Shown one piece after another: positions 19,500-29,300 of a stretch of DNA of 64,000 nucleotides. Numbering within the stretch: the stretch's first letter is position 1; every line of letters starts with the position of its first letter. The stretch is taken from assembly GCF_003367245.1 (NCBI RefSeq), contig NZ_QRGR01000012.1, positions 115,678-179,677 of the forward strand. The letters are read 5' to 3'. The translations under genes and the position numbers were made by a program. This DNA comes from Pontibacter diazotrophicus. GTDB lineage: Bacteria; Bacteroidota; Bacteroidia; Cytophagales; Hymenobacteraceae. The notes under the pieces are model-generated. The model made no database searches. It was not told the origin of the DNA and was given only the letters and a program-made list of their open reading frames with translations.

Positions 19500-20945
19500 T
19501 TAAGTAGCTGATTTTTCGAGCAGCTGCCCTGTTTGCGCTTCGGTTTCGTCCTGTTTCTGATCTTCCAGGCCGTGCGTCAGCTTATTGATTCTACGTGTAA
19601 GCACCATCAGGATAACACCTAGTACAATTGTAAAAGCGGCGATAGACATAAAGATCTCCAGCTCTCCCAGGCGTTGCGCCCAAATACCTATCCAGGCGGC
19701 AACGTAGTTACCGGCTCCTGTAACAGCAAAATACAAGCCCATCATAGAGGCCACGATGCGTTTTGGCGCTACCTTGGTGATAAAGGAAAGTGACACCGGC
19801 GACAGGGCTAATTCTCCTATTGTGTGGAACAGGTAAGCAAAAACAAGCCAATGCAGGGAAGACAAGCCATCTGGCGACGCATTGCGCTGCAGGGAAGCAA
19901 ACACCATAAAGATAAAGCCAATCCCCAGGATAGAAGTACCAAGTCCCATTTTAAAAATGGAAGGCGGGTTTTTACCACGTCTCGCTAATGCCACCCATAT
20001 GGCAGCCACTACGCCGCCTAGTGTAATGATGAAGAAAGCATTCAGTCCCTGCAGCCAGCTTGCCGGTACTTCCCAGCCTAATACATAACGGTCGGTGTAT
20101 TGCAGTGCGTACAGGTTCATCAGACCGCCTGCCTGCTCAAAAGAAGCCCAGAACACCAGTACAATGATAAATGAAATCAGGATTACAATGATTCTGTCCC
20201 ACTCATTTTTGGTAAAGCCCATAAAGCCGTGAGAAGCAGCTCCTTCTGATTTAGTAAAAATCTTGTCTGCGTCCTTTTCTGCCTTTGTTGTCAGGTTGCC
20301 TACCCCTTTCAGGAACTTACGACCCCAGATAAACACTATCTGCCCCAACACCATACCGAAACCGGCAAGGCTAAAGCCGTAATGCCAGCCGTAGGTTTCA
20401 CCTACATAGCCCACAATAAGAGAGGCAAGCAGGGCGCCCAGATTAATGCCCATGTAAAAAATGGTGAAGCCAGAGTCGCGGCGGTTGTCATTTTCGCGGT
20501 AAAGGCCACCAACCATCGTAGAAATGTTTGGCTTCAGCAAACCTGTTCCAGCCACAATAAGGCACAAAGCGGTATAAAAAGCCCATTCAGGTGGGTACGC
20601 CATCAGCAAGTGGCCCGCCACCAGTGTAAAGCCGCCTATGATAACAGCTTTCTTCTGCCCCAGGAATTTGTCTGCCAGAATACCTCCCGGTATTGACATC
20701 AGGTATACCAGCGCAGTATAGGTACCATAGAGCTCCAGGGCTTCTTCGTTTGACCAGCCGTAACCTCCATTTGTGGTAGACACCAGAAACAGCACCAGAA
20801 TGCCGCGCATGCCATAATAGCTGAAGCGTTCCCACATTTCGGTAAAGAACAAAACCATCAGTCCTTTGGGGTGGCCGAACAGGTTACCCTGCGTATCTAC
20901 AAAGCTAGGTGCTCTCCCACCCGAAATATTCTGTGATGTTGACAT
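19500..20945 (-). CDS. Peptide MFS transporter (POT/PTR2 family)
   Basis: This is an inner-membrane proton-coupled importer of di- and tripeptides. It has 481 residues with about 12-14 hydrophobic segments. The POT signature ExxERFxYYG is exact: EMWERFSYYG at residues 36-45. The second family motif region is also visible (GLLKPNISTMVGGLYREND and the following FTIFYMGINLGALLASLIVG). The gene is monocistronic with its own strong terminator and faces away from pckA. Confidence 0.92.
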   Translation of the reverse strand: MSTSQNISGGRAPSFVDTQGNLFGHPKGLMVLFFTEMWERFSYYGMRGILVLFLVSTTNGGYGWSNEEALELYGTYTALVYLMSIPGGILADKFLGQKKAVIIGGFTLVAGHLLMAYPPEWAFYTALCLIVAGTGLLKPNISTMVGGLYRENDNRRDSGFTIFYMGINLGALLASLIVGYVGETYGWHYGFSLAGFGMVLGQIVFIWGRKFLKGVGNLTTKAEKDADKIFTKSEGAASHGFMGFTKNEWDRIIVILISFIIVLVFWASFEQAGGLMNLYALQYTDRYVLGWEVPASWLQGLNAFFIITLGGVVAAIWVALARRGKNPPSIFKMGLGTSILGIGFIFMVFASLQRNASPDGLSSLHWLVFAYLFHTIGELALSPVSLSFITKVAPKRIVASMMGLYFAVTGAGNYVAAWIGIWAQRLGELEIFMSIAAFTIVLGVILMVLTRRINKLTHGLEDQKQDETEAQTGQLLEKSAT

Positions 20946-21118
20946 ATAAAGAGATTGATTTTTATAAAAGGTTTGCTCAAAATATCTTTTAAAAATACGA
21001 ACCTATATCCTCTAAAACAAATTTTGCTGCCTGTGCACCCCAAGCCATAGAAAGCGCTTCGGGTAATATACCGGAGGATTATGTAAAAACCCCATATACA
21101 AGTATGAGTCGTGCACGT

Positions 21119-21132
21119 ACACTATATAGTGT
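21119..21132. promoter_or_regulatory. Perfect 14-base palindrome upstream of pckA
   Basis: ACACTATATAGTGT, a perfect dyad in the divergent gap between the transporter and pckA. It may be an operator; no regulator is identified. Confidence 0.4.
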
Positions 21133-21157
21133 GTTGATTAATTTTAGAAGTTGAGTG

Positions 21158-21174
21158 ATTATGAAACTCATAAT
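21158..21174. promoter_or_regulatory. Operator-like inverted repeat 1 upstream of pckA
   Basis: ATTATGA-AAC-TCATAAT. It is identical except for one central base to the core of the larger palindrome whose centre lies 41 bases downstream. Confidence 0.55.
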
Positions 21175-21186
21175 ATTTAAAACAGT

Positions 21187-21227
21187 AGTAGTTTAATAAT
21201 TATGAAATTCATAATTATTAAACTACT
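21187..21227. promoter_or_regulatory. Long perfect palindrome (operator-like) upstream of pckA
   Basis: Two 20-base arms, AGTAGTTTAATAATTATGAA and its exact reverse complement, surround a single central A at 21207. The inner 17 bases (ATTATGA-AAT-TCATAAT, 21199-21215) repeat the site at 21158-21174. It ends 51 bases before the pckA start, an appropriate place to control that gene. It lacks a following T run, so it is not a normal terminator. Confidence 0.65.
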
Positions 21228-21278
21228 TTTGACAGCGCAAAGTAACCACTCACTTTTGTATACCACATTATAAAACTT

Positions 21279-22892
21279 ATGAAAGAATCTGGACATAAAC
21301 CAAATACAGCAAATCTTGAATCCTTAGGCATTAAAGAGGCGAAAGAGATATGCTGGAACCTGAGCCCGGCAGAATTAGTGGAGGAAGCCCTGCAAAACCA
21401 GGAGGGTGTTCTCACTAACACCGGCGCACTGATGTGCGACACAGGTAAATTTACAGGACGCTCACCCGAAGACCGTTTTATTGTAAAAGACGCCAAGACA
21501 GAAGATGCCGTTTGGTGGGGGGATATCAACATCCCTTTTGACCCGGAAAAGTTCGACAACCTGCAGCGCAAGATGACCGAGCACCTGAAGAACCAGAAAC
21601 TGTATGTGCGCGATGCCTATGCAGGTGCTCATCCGGATTACCGTCTGAACCTGCGCATCGTCAACACACAGGCATGGCATAACCTGTTCTGCCATAACAT
21701 GTTTCTGCGTATACCCGAAGAAGAACTTCAAAACCACACCCCTACCTTCACGATTATATGCGCCCCGGAGTTTGAAGCTGATCCGGCAACAGACGGCACA
21801 CGCCAGAAAAACTTCGCCATTATCAACTTTACCAAAGGCATCATCCTGATTGGTGGTACAGGCTATGCCGGTGAAATGAAGAAAGGCATCTTCTCCGTGT
21901 TAAATTTCATTCTTCCGCATGAAAAAAACACCCTGTCGATGCACTGCTCAGCCAATGTTGGCAAAGAGGGTGATACGGCCATCTTCTTCGGATTATCGGG
22001 AACAGGTAAAACAACGCTTTCAGCAGACGCGAACCGCGGCCTGATAGGTGATGATGAGCACGGCTGGACAGCAGACAGTGTCTTTAACTTTGAAGGCGGC
22101 TGCTATGCAAAAGTGGTAGACCTGAGCCGGGAGAAAGAGCCGGAAATCTGGGATGCCATCAAGTTCTGCGCTATTGTGGAGAATACGCGCTTCTACGAAG
22201 GCACCCGAACAATAGATTATACCAACAGGTCAGTTACGCAGAACACGCGTACCGCCTACCCTATCTATCATATCGAGAACGCCATTGAGCCTTCTATCGC
22301 TGACATACCGAAGAATATTTTCTTCCTGACAGCTGATGCCTTCGGTGTTTTCCCTCCTATCTCCAGGCTGAACAAGAGCCAGGCCATGTACCATTTTATA
22401 TCCGGCTACACCGCAAAGGTGGCAGGCACAGAAGTCGGTGTCACAGAACCGGTAACCACCTTCTCTGCTTGCTTTGGCGCCGCCTTCTTACCCCTGCACC
22501 CAACAAAATACGCCGAAATGTTTGGTAAGAAGATGGAAAAAGGCAACGTAAATGTATGGCTGGTGAACACCGGTTGGACCGGTGGTCCCTATGGTGTGGG
22601 CTCCCGCATGAAGCTGTCTTACACCCGAGCCATGGTGACAGCTGCGCTAAATGGGGAACTGAATGATGTGGAGTATACACAGCATCCTATACTGGGTGTA
22701 GAAATGCCAGCGTCCTGCCCTGACGTGCCATCCGAAATCCTGAACCCCCGCAATACATGGGATAACAAAGAAGAGTATGATGCGAAAGCCACGGATCTCG
22801 CGTCTAAATTCGTAAAGAACTTCCAGAAGTACGCCGACTTTGCCAACGAGGAAATTATGGCAGGTGCACCACTCATAGAAGAAACTGCCTGA
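21279..22892 (+). CDS. pckA: Phosphoenolpyruvate carboxykinase (ATP)
   Basis: This cytoplasmic enzyme converts oxaloacetate and ATP to phosphoenolpyruvate, CO2 and ADP, the entry to gluconeogenesis. Its 537 residues match the ATP-type family. Key segments are FTGRSPEDRFIVKD (substrate loop), the kinase-1a P-loop GLSGTGKTTLSAD from about residue 238, the metal-binding GDDEHGW that follows, and the ENTRFYEGTRTIDYT block. It is monocistronic with a terminator, and paired palindromes upstream suggest specific transcriptional control, perhaps by carbon source. Confidence 0.96.
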   Translation: MKESGHKPNTANLESLGIKEAKEICWNLSPAELVEEALQNQEGVLTNTGALMCDTGKFTGRSPEDRFIVKDAKTEDAVWWGDINIPFDPEKFDNLQRKMTEHLKNQKLYVRDAYAGAHPDYRLNLRIVNTQAWHNLFCHNMFLRIPEEELQNHTPTFTIICAPEFEADPATDGTRQKNFAIINFTKGIILIGGTGYAGEMKKGIFSVLNFILPHEKNTLSMHCSANVGKEGDTAIFFGLSGTGKTTLSADANRGLIGDDEHGWTADSVFNFEGGCYAKVVDLSREKEPEIWDAIKFCAIVENTRFYEGTRTIDYTNRSVTQNTRTAYPIYHIENAIEPSIADIPKNIFFLTADAFGVFPPISRLNKSQAMYHFISGYTAKVAGTEVGVTEPVTTFSACFGAAFLPLHPTKYAEMFGKKMEKGNVNVWLVNTGWTGGPYGVGSRMKLSYTRAMVTAALNGELNDVEYTQHPILGVEMPASCPDVPSEILNPRNTWDNKEEYDAKATDLASKFVKNFQKYADFANEEIMAGAPLIEETA

Positions 22893-22914
22893 TATGAACA
22901 GAAATTAATCTGTC

Positions 22915-22949
22915 TAAAGCCTCTCCGCCATCTGGCAGAGAGGCTTTAT
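22915..22949 (+). terminator. Terminator after pckA
   Basis: TAAAGCCTCTC pairs with GAGAGGCTTTA through an inner GCCA/TGGC stem. The T tract is short. The remaining gap to 23214 holds nothing I can identify. Confidence 0.75.
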
Positions 22950-23214
22950 CAATTTATAGCTTCCGGAATAGGCGCAAAATCCATAGATTCGTATGATAAA
23001 TTTAAGGGAGGTGCAGGAAATTTTCTAAACTTTCTGCTCCCTTTCTGCTCATTCGGTTTTATATCCGAATGTAATTGAGCAACGGTTTTGTGATCCGTAT
23101 TTTGCAGAAGCTATAGCATCAGCAGGCATGCTGGTTGCAAATCAGCTACTAAGGAAGTTAAACGAGTATAGTTTTTAGCACCCAATCATTCACCTATTCA
23201 AATTTTATAAAAAA

Positions 23215-23931
23215 GTGCATTTGTTTTACACACCTGACGTTAACACAGATTTCTATGTTTTAAGTGAAGAGGAATCAAAGCACTGCACGCGCGTGCTTCG
23301 TTTGGGGCAGGGCGATACGGTCTACCTCGTAGATGGTGTCGGAGGCATGTATACGGCCATTATCCAGGAAGCTAACCAGAAGAAGTGCCAGCTGCAGGTA
23401 ATAGACAAGCAGATAGAATACGGAAAGCTGCCTTACATTACGCACATAGCTGTGGCTCCTACAAAAAACATGGACCGCATGGAGTGGTTTATAGAGAAAG
23501 CCGTCGAAATTGGCGTGAGTGAGATAACCTTTCTGCTGTGCGAGCACTCCGAGCGCCGGCAACTCCGGCTGGACAGGCTGGAGAAAATTGCGGTGAGTGC
23601 CATGAAGCAGTCACAGAAAGGGTATCTGCCGCTTCTGAACGAAATGACGCCATATCACCGTTTTATCCAGAAGGCACTGCCGGAACATACTTTTATTGCT
23701 CATTTAGAAGATGATGCAACAAAAAGCATCAAGGAACACTATCAGTACGGGAAGCCGCATTGCATCCTGATTGGCCCGGAAGGAGATTTCTCTGCCCAGG
23801 AGATAGACGCAGCGTACAAAGCAGGAATAAAGCCCGTGACCCTCGGGAAAAGCAGGTTGCGTACCGAGACAGCAGCATTAGTCGCCTGCCATACGCTGAA
23901 TGTACTGCACGACATATACGCACCGTTGTAG
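23215..23931 (+). CDS. rsmE: 16S rRNA (uracil(1498)-N(3))-methyltransferase
   Basis: This is a SPOUT-class S-adenosylmethionine methyltransferase that modifies U1498 in the decoding region of 16S rRNA. It has 238 residues. An N-terminal PUA-like RNA-binding part (EEESKHCTRVLRLGQGDTVY) leads to the trefoil-knot domain, with the SAM loops LIGPEGDFSAQEID and LGKSRLRTETAAL. The start codon is GTG (23215-23217), giving MHLFYTPDVN; no ATG fits better. Confidence 0.92.
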   Translation: MHLFYTPDVNTDFYVLSEEESKHCTRVLRLGQGDTVYLVDGVGGMYTAIIQEANQKKCQLQVIDKQIEYGKLPYITHIAVAPTKNMDRMEWFIEKAVEIGVSEITFLLCEHSERRQLRLDRLEKIAVSAMKQSQKGYLPLLNEMTPYHRFIQKALPEHTFIAHLEDDATKSIKEHYQYGKPHCILIGPEGDFSAQEIDAAYKAGIKPVTLGKSRLRTETAALVACHTLNVLHDIYAPL

Positions 23932-24056
23932 AGGAAGAAGGGACGAAGGATTTCAAGATGAAAGACAAAGGACTACTCGTTTATCCTGAAAAACTTTGTT
24001 ATAGGATTCCTTTACGTCTTCCTTGAATGGCAGGGGCTTTGCTTTCTTCATTTCAT

Positions 24057-24157
24057 TGACGCAGGTTTTTAAACTTGTGTCGAAATAATTTGTTGACTTA
24101 GTAACCCGATTGGGCAAGGCCCAGGAATATTTAAACACGAGCGAAGACGATCACACC
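24057..24157 (+). repeat. Multi-hairpin intergenic repeat, copy A
   Basis: About 100 bases beginning TGACGCAGGTTTTTAAACTT and ending ACGATCACACCA. It shares most of its sequence with copy B (24946-25048) and part with copy C (32640-32704). Internal pairs include GGTTTTTAAACTT and TGGGCAAGGCCCA-like arms. Copies A and B lie in the same orientation on either side of the DUF4159 gene. Confidence 0.7.
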
Positions 24158-24207
24158 AGACAATAGAGGGAATAATTTAATAAACCGAATGCTTCATGCT
24201 AATTCCG

Positions 24208-24888
24208 ATGCACAAAAGATATATGAAACATACCCTGCTTTTAATAACTTTAGTTCTACTTTCAACTTTCGGCTTACAAGCTCAAAGCCATAGCTTTAGG
24301 CTGGCCAAGTTAAAGTATAACGGCGGTGGTGACTGGTATGCAAATAAAACATCCTTGCCCAACCTGATCAGGTTCTGTAACCAAAACCTGAACATGAACA
24401 TTGCCAGCGACGAGGCCGTGGTAGAAGTAGGCAGTCCGGAGTTGTTTACTTATCCTTTTGTACACATGACGGGGCATGGAAATGTGGTGTTTTCAGATGC
24501 AGAAGCACAAAACCTGCGCAATTACCTCTTAAGCGGAGGCTTCCTTCATATTGATGATAACTACGGTCTGGACCAGTACATCCGGAAGGAAATGAAGAAA
24601 GTGTTTCCAGAGTATGAGTTTGTAGAACTTCCCTTTGATCATCCTATCTACAGACAGAAGTTTTCTTTCAGCGACGGGCTTCCCAAAATACACGAACACG
24701 ATAACAAGCCTCCACAAGGCTTCGGCATCATCCATGAAGGCCGCTTGGTTTGCTTTTATACCTATGAAACAGATTTGGGTAACGGTTGGGAAGACCAGGA
24801 CATCTATAATGACCCTGAGACGGTAAGACAGCAGGCCCTCAGAATGGGAGCCAATATCGTAACATTCGCTCTGACACAGCCGATTTAA
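24208..24888 (+). CDS. DUF4159 domain-containing secreted protein
   Basis: This is a member of the DUF4159 family, found in many Bacteroidota near aerotolerance-type gene sets; its biochemical role is not established. A signal peptide is visible (YMKHTLLLITLVLLSTFGLQ, cleavage near QAQS). The mature part contains the family blocks YNGGGDWYANKTSLPNLIRF, GGFLHIDDNYGLD and ELPFDHPIYRQKFSF. The fold is related to class I glutamine amidotransferase-like domains. Three in-frame ATG codons (24196, 24208, 24223) are possible starts; I chose the middle one. It is framed by direct repeats. Confidence 0.82.
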   Translation: MHKRYMKHTLLLITLVLLSTFGLQAQSHSFRLAKLKYNGGGDWYANKTSLPNLIRFCNQNLNMNIASDEAVVEVGSPELFTYPFVHMTGHGNVVFSDAEAQNLRNYLLSGGFLHIDDNYGLDQYIRKEMKKVFPEYEFVELPFDHPIYRQKFSFSDGLPKIHEHDNKPPQGFGIIHEGRLVCFYTYETDLGNGWEDQDIYNDPETVRQQALRMGANIVTFALTQPI

Positions 24889-24945
24889 AACAGGCGACTT
24901 ACTTTGATCGCACACCCAGTTCTTTGGAGGGCCATTCCACTTTAC

Positions 24946-25048
24946 TGGCGCAAGTTTTCAAACTTGTGTCTAATCATGATGTCGGGTTTGCAACCCGACT
25001 GGGCCAGAGGCCCAGAAATAGTACACACGAGCGAGGACGCTCGCGCCA
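24946..25048 (+). repeat. Multi-hairpin intergenic repeat, copy B
   Basis: About 103 bases beginning TGGCGCAAGTTTTCAAACTT and ending ACGCTCGCGCCA, with TGGCGC and GCGCCA at its two ends. Internal hairpins are GTCGGGTTTGCAACCCGAC and CTGGGCCAGAGGCCCAG. It is the best preserved of three copies. Confidence 0.75.
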
Positions 25049-25071
25049 TAGAACCGCCATCCAAAAAACCT

Positions 25072-25590
25072 TTAGTCATACTTCCGCTTAAAAATCTCAG
25101 TCAGAACAAAAGCATCCCGGACAGTAGCCGGATTTTTTAAAAGCTTCGCGTACTTACTTGGTTTTACTACCTGTTGCTCTGCCTTGAAAAGCCTTTCACG
25201 TATCTCCTCAGACTGCCTGGCAGCCTGCCTTTCCGCTGCTTTCCGCTCCCACGACATTACCTTGGGCACTTCCATATCGTAATTCCTGTACTTAGGAGGC
25301 GCTTCTGCCGCAGGTGGTGCTACAGGACCGGCTACTTGCTTGGCTTGCTCTTTCGCATTTTCAACGATAGATTTCCCCCGCTCCTCTGCCCGCTCCACTT
25401 TAGGCTGCAGTTCGCGCAGGATATCCTCGAAAGAAGTGGGAGGTCTGTTCGGTTGCTGCGGCCTTCTCTCCTGCGGAGGCACCTCTACATCAGCATCATC
25501 ACTGGGTGAGTTGAAAGCTTTACGCCACTGCTGAAATATGAAGTAGATGACAGCAGCCAGCGCATAGAGTATAATGTGATAATCTTCCAT
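25072..25590 (-). CDS. Membrane-anchored hypothetical protein
   Basis: I do not recognise a named family. The 172-residue protein has one N-terminal hydrophobic helix (HIILYALAAVIYFIFQQW) that should anchor it. A Pro/Gln/Glu-rich low-complexity region follows (about residues 35-100), then a charged helical C-terminus ending KYAKLLKNPATVRDAFVLTE plus IFKRKYD. The compact C-terminal segment looks conserved in kind and may be a docking motif. It is convergent with the DUF4159 gene. Confidence 0.65.
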   Translation of the reverse strand: MEDYHIILYALAAVIYFIFQQWRKAFNSPSDDADVEVPPQERRPQQPNRPPTSFEDILRELQPKVERAEERGKSIVENAKEQAKQVAGPVAPPAAEAPPKYRNYDMEVPKVMSWERKAAERQAARQSEEIRERLFKAEQQVVKPSKYAKLLKNPATVRDAFVLTEIFKRKYD

Positions 25591-25700
25591 GTCGTTTGTT
25601 TCTACTCAAATATAACGAATTTTTGATACTTTACTGTACTCCTGAAGCAAGCATTAGTCGCTACCAACAGCAACTGTGCATCTACCAAAACTTCGTACAG

Positions 25701-25868
25701 GCAGGTCGCGACCCAATGGCATATAACTCAAGGAAATTTCACCCAAAAGATATCACTCTATTGTCATCTCGAACGCAGTGAGAGATCTTTTTAGAATTCC
25801 GGATAGTTCTCTCACTGCGTTCGAGATGACAAAAAATGTTAGGTTGACGACATTGGGTCGCGACCTGC
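25701..25868. repeat. Nested inverted repeats
   Basis: An outer pair, GCAGGTCGCGACCCAATG (25701-25718) and its exact reverse complement (25851-25868), encloses an inner pair of perfect 25-base arms at 25761-25785 and 25808-25832 (beginning TTGTCATCTCGAACGCAGTG). No ORF of note lies inside. The outer arm is related to the palindrome at 34610-34629. Confidence 0.7.
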
Positions 25869-25930
25869 TCCACATCGGCATAAATTCAAATTGCAATTCT
25901 CATATTACACTGTTCCGCTACCGTTGAATA

Positions 25931-26005
25931 CCCACCCCTACCCCTCCCAAGAGGGGAATTTTGGCATGGAAGAAAGATTCCTCTCCTCATAGGGGTTAGG
26001 GGTTC
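25931..26005. repeat. Back-to-back pair of CCCCT/AGGGG hairpin repeats
   Basis: Two inverted copies of the family, CCCACCCCTACCCCTCCCAA...GAGGGGAATT and ATTCCTCTCC...AGGGGTTAGGGGTT, separated by about 17 bases, with the G-rich tails pointing outward. From 26006 to 26354 I see nothing definite apart from the start region of smc. Confidence 0.65.
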
Positions 26006-26354
26006 ATTTCAGATACAAAAAAATATTCGCCAATGAGTTTATAGTTAAACCGAAGGTGACCGATATAGTTATGCAGGCCCATCCTACAAATCCCTTATAT
26101 CCTGAAAATCCTGGGGGTATGGACCTTAGATATGTTTCAGGCAAGTACATCCTGAACAATTGAAACAAATTTCAGCATCCTTTCTATCAGAGCAGATGCT
26201 CCTGCAAAATACATGTTATCAGCGCATTGGAAACATGCTGTCCTTTGTCATCTGTCTTTATGCCTGTGTCTGTTCACTTATATAACGGTGCAAAATACGA
26301 TGGTATCAAAAAACGTCTTATTTTTGAGTTTAGTTAGAAATTCCGCACACGCGA

Positions 26355-29300
26355 ATGCAGGTATCAAAATTAGAGATTAAAGGTTTTAAGAGTTTTGGCG
26401 ATAGGGTCGTCATTAACTTCGACAATGGCATTACAGGTATTGTGGGGCCGAATGGTTGTGGGAAGTCCAACATTGTGGATGCGATCCGTTGGGTACTGGG
26501 TGAGCAGAAGACGCGTAACCTCCGCTCCGACAAAATGGAAAACGTGATTTTCAACGGTTCCAAAACACGGAAACCAGTGCAACTGGCAGAGGTGTCCATC
26601 ACCTTCGATAACAACAAAGGTATTCTGCCAACCGAGTACTCACAGGTAACAGTAACCCGCAAGTATTACCGCAACGGTGACAGCGAGTACATGCTGAATG
26701 GCGTGGCGTGCCGTTTGAAAGACATCAACGAACTTTTCCTCGATACTGGGATTGGCTCCGACTCTTATGCCATTATCGAGCTGAAGATGGTGGACGAGAT
26801 CCTGAATGACAAAGAGAACTCCCGCCGCCTGTTGTTTGAAGAAGCCGCCGGTATCTCTAAGTTCAAGGTCCGGAAGAAGCAGACGCTTAAAAAGCTGGAG
26901 GAAACCGATGCCGACCTGGAACGTGTGGAAGACGTGCTGCACGAGATTGGCAAGAACATGAAAACGCTGGAGCGCCAGGCAAAACAGGCTATTAAGTACT
27001 TTCAGTTAAAGGAAGACTATAAGAAGCATAGCCTGGCCTTTGCCCGCCGTAACATCTCGCAGTACCAGAATTCCCTGGAGCGCCTGGAGCAGGATGTGCA
27101 GCAGGAAAACAACCTGAAAGAGCAGTATGTTAGTACCGTAACTGAAGCCGAAGATGCCATTGCCGACCAGAAAGAGGAGCTGAACGTAACGCAGGAAAAG
27201 CTGGCTGAAATGCAGAAAACCATGCAGGTGCAAACAGCCAAGCTTCGCCAGCTGGAAAGCGAGATAAAGCTGAATACCGAGCGAAGCGCTTACCTGAAAG
27301 AACGCATGCAGCAGTTGCGCCAGCAGATAAGCCAGGATACGGCCAACGTAGAGCATACCCAGGAGAGCATTCTGGAACTTCGCGATGAGCTGATGGAGGT
27401 GCAGGATCAGTTTGCCACAGCAGAAGAGCAGGTAAGCGAACTGAAAGAGCAGTTGCAGGAAGCCAATGAGCAGAAAGCAACGCTGCAGGATACGTTCCAG
27501 GACCTGACACAAAAGCAGAAGGCAAAGCAAAACGAGGTATACCAGCTGAGCAAATCCCTGGAGATAAGCCAGGTGCAGATACAGAACATCAACCAGGAGT
27601 TGGAGCGCCTGCACCAGCAGCAACAGACCGCAGATGAAGACGGCCGCGTACTGCAGGAGCAGCTGCAGGAGGCACAGGTAGCGCTTGAGGATACCACCTC
27701 AGAGTTAGTACGCCTGCAGGCAAAGGAAGAAACACTGCAGCAGAATGTAGAAGCCACTGAGGCCAACATCGAGGAGCTGAAGACACAGCGGGTAGAGCTG
27801 AACCGCGCCCTGGATGCAAAGCAAAACCAGTACAACCTGACAAAGTCTCTGGTAGAGAACATGGAAGGTTTCCCGGAAGCTATTAAATACCTGAGCAAAT
27901 CTGAGAGCTGGTCGAAGCCTGCTCCTCTCCTGTCCGACATCCTGATATGTGAGCCTGACTACAAGCCGCTTATCGAAAGTTACCTGGAGCCTTACATGAA
28001 CTTCTTTGTGGTGGATGAGCTGCAGGATGCCGTAGAAGCCATTGCCCTGCTCAAGAGCGAAAACAAAGGGCGCGCGAACTTCATCATCCTCTCCGAGATT
28101 GAAGAACTGGAGCCAACTGCCACCTACAGCGAAGGCAATCTAAAGGCCGGTTACGAAGTGGTGTCAGCGGAGAAGAAGTACAGCAGCCTGATGAAGTACA
28201 TGCTGCGCAACGTATACATATCCGACGACAGCGAAGAAGACCTGTACGACAGCGACTATAAAACCATCATTCTGAAAGATGGTAGCGCCATCCGCAAGCC
28301 CTTAAGCCTGTCAGGTGGTTCCGTTGGTTTGTTTGATGGGAACCGCCTGGGGCGTAAGCAAAGCCTGGAAAAACTGGCGGAGGAAGTGGAGGAACTGACA
28401 AAGCAGGTGGACCTGATGCAGAGCCGCGTGAACACGCAGAACCAGATTCTGCAGAACTATAAGAACGAGTCGCAGAAAGACGTTATCAAGCAACTGGAGA
28501 AAGAGGTGGCGAAGCAACAGCAGGACCTGCTTACCGTGCGCATCAAGCACGAACAGCACCAGCAAAACCTCCGCAACTTCGACCAGAAGAAAGATGAGCT
28601 ACAGGAAAGGCTACTGGCCCTGCGCGAGCAGAGCGAGGACGTGTCTCCGCAGGCGGAGGCCGACCAGAAAGAGCTGAAGCGACTGGAGGAAGAGCTGGTA
28701 GTACACAACACGTATATAGAGCGCCAGCAGGAACAGATTGCCGTTATCTCCGGCAGGTATAACCAGGAGAACATCCAGTTTCACCAGCTGAAGAACCGCT
28801 TCGCCAGTTTGCAGCAGGAAATCAGCTACAAGCAGAAGACGGTAGAAACAAACCAGGAGCGCATTACGCAGCTGAAGCAGGAGTTGGTAAAGGCAGAAGA
28901 AGAAATCGCCACGGCAGATACTTTTGTAGAAGAGAACGAGGCGGTCGTGGAAGCGATGAACGAAGCCCGTAAAGCTTTTGGGCAGGAACTGGAGGAGATA
29001 GAAAAGGAATACTTCAGTTTGAGAGGCGACCTGGATGAGAAGGAGAAGACGATACGGGAGCTGCAGCGCAAGCGCCAGAACTCCGACGAACTCCTGCTGC
29101 GCATGCAACAAGCCAAGAATGACACGCAGCTGAAGCTGGTGGCCATCAAAGAGCGCCTGGCGGCTGAGTTCAGTATTTCAGATGAAGACTTCGCTACGCC
29201 TGTTCCGGAAGAAGACTTGCTGATACCGCTTTCTGCCGAAGAACTAAGCCAGCATATCTCCAACGTAAAAGGGCAGCTGGACAAAATGGGCCCTGTCAAC

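Noticed and set aside
25596..25781. 61-codon plus-strand ORF
   Set aside because: It ends inside the nested palindrome; no coding signs.
25701..25868. Possible CRISPR array
   Set aside because: The repeats are inverted, not direct, and are not regularly spaced.
27006..27940. Long minus-strand ORFs within smc
   Set aside because: They are antisense shadows of the coiled coil, rich in Leu, Cys and Ser as expected from reversed Glu/Gln/Lys codons.
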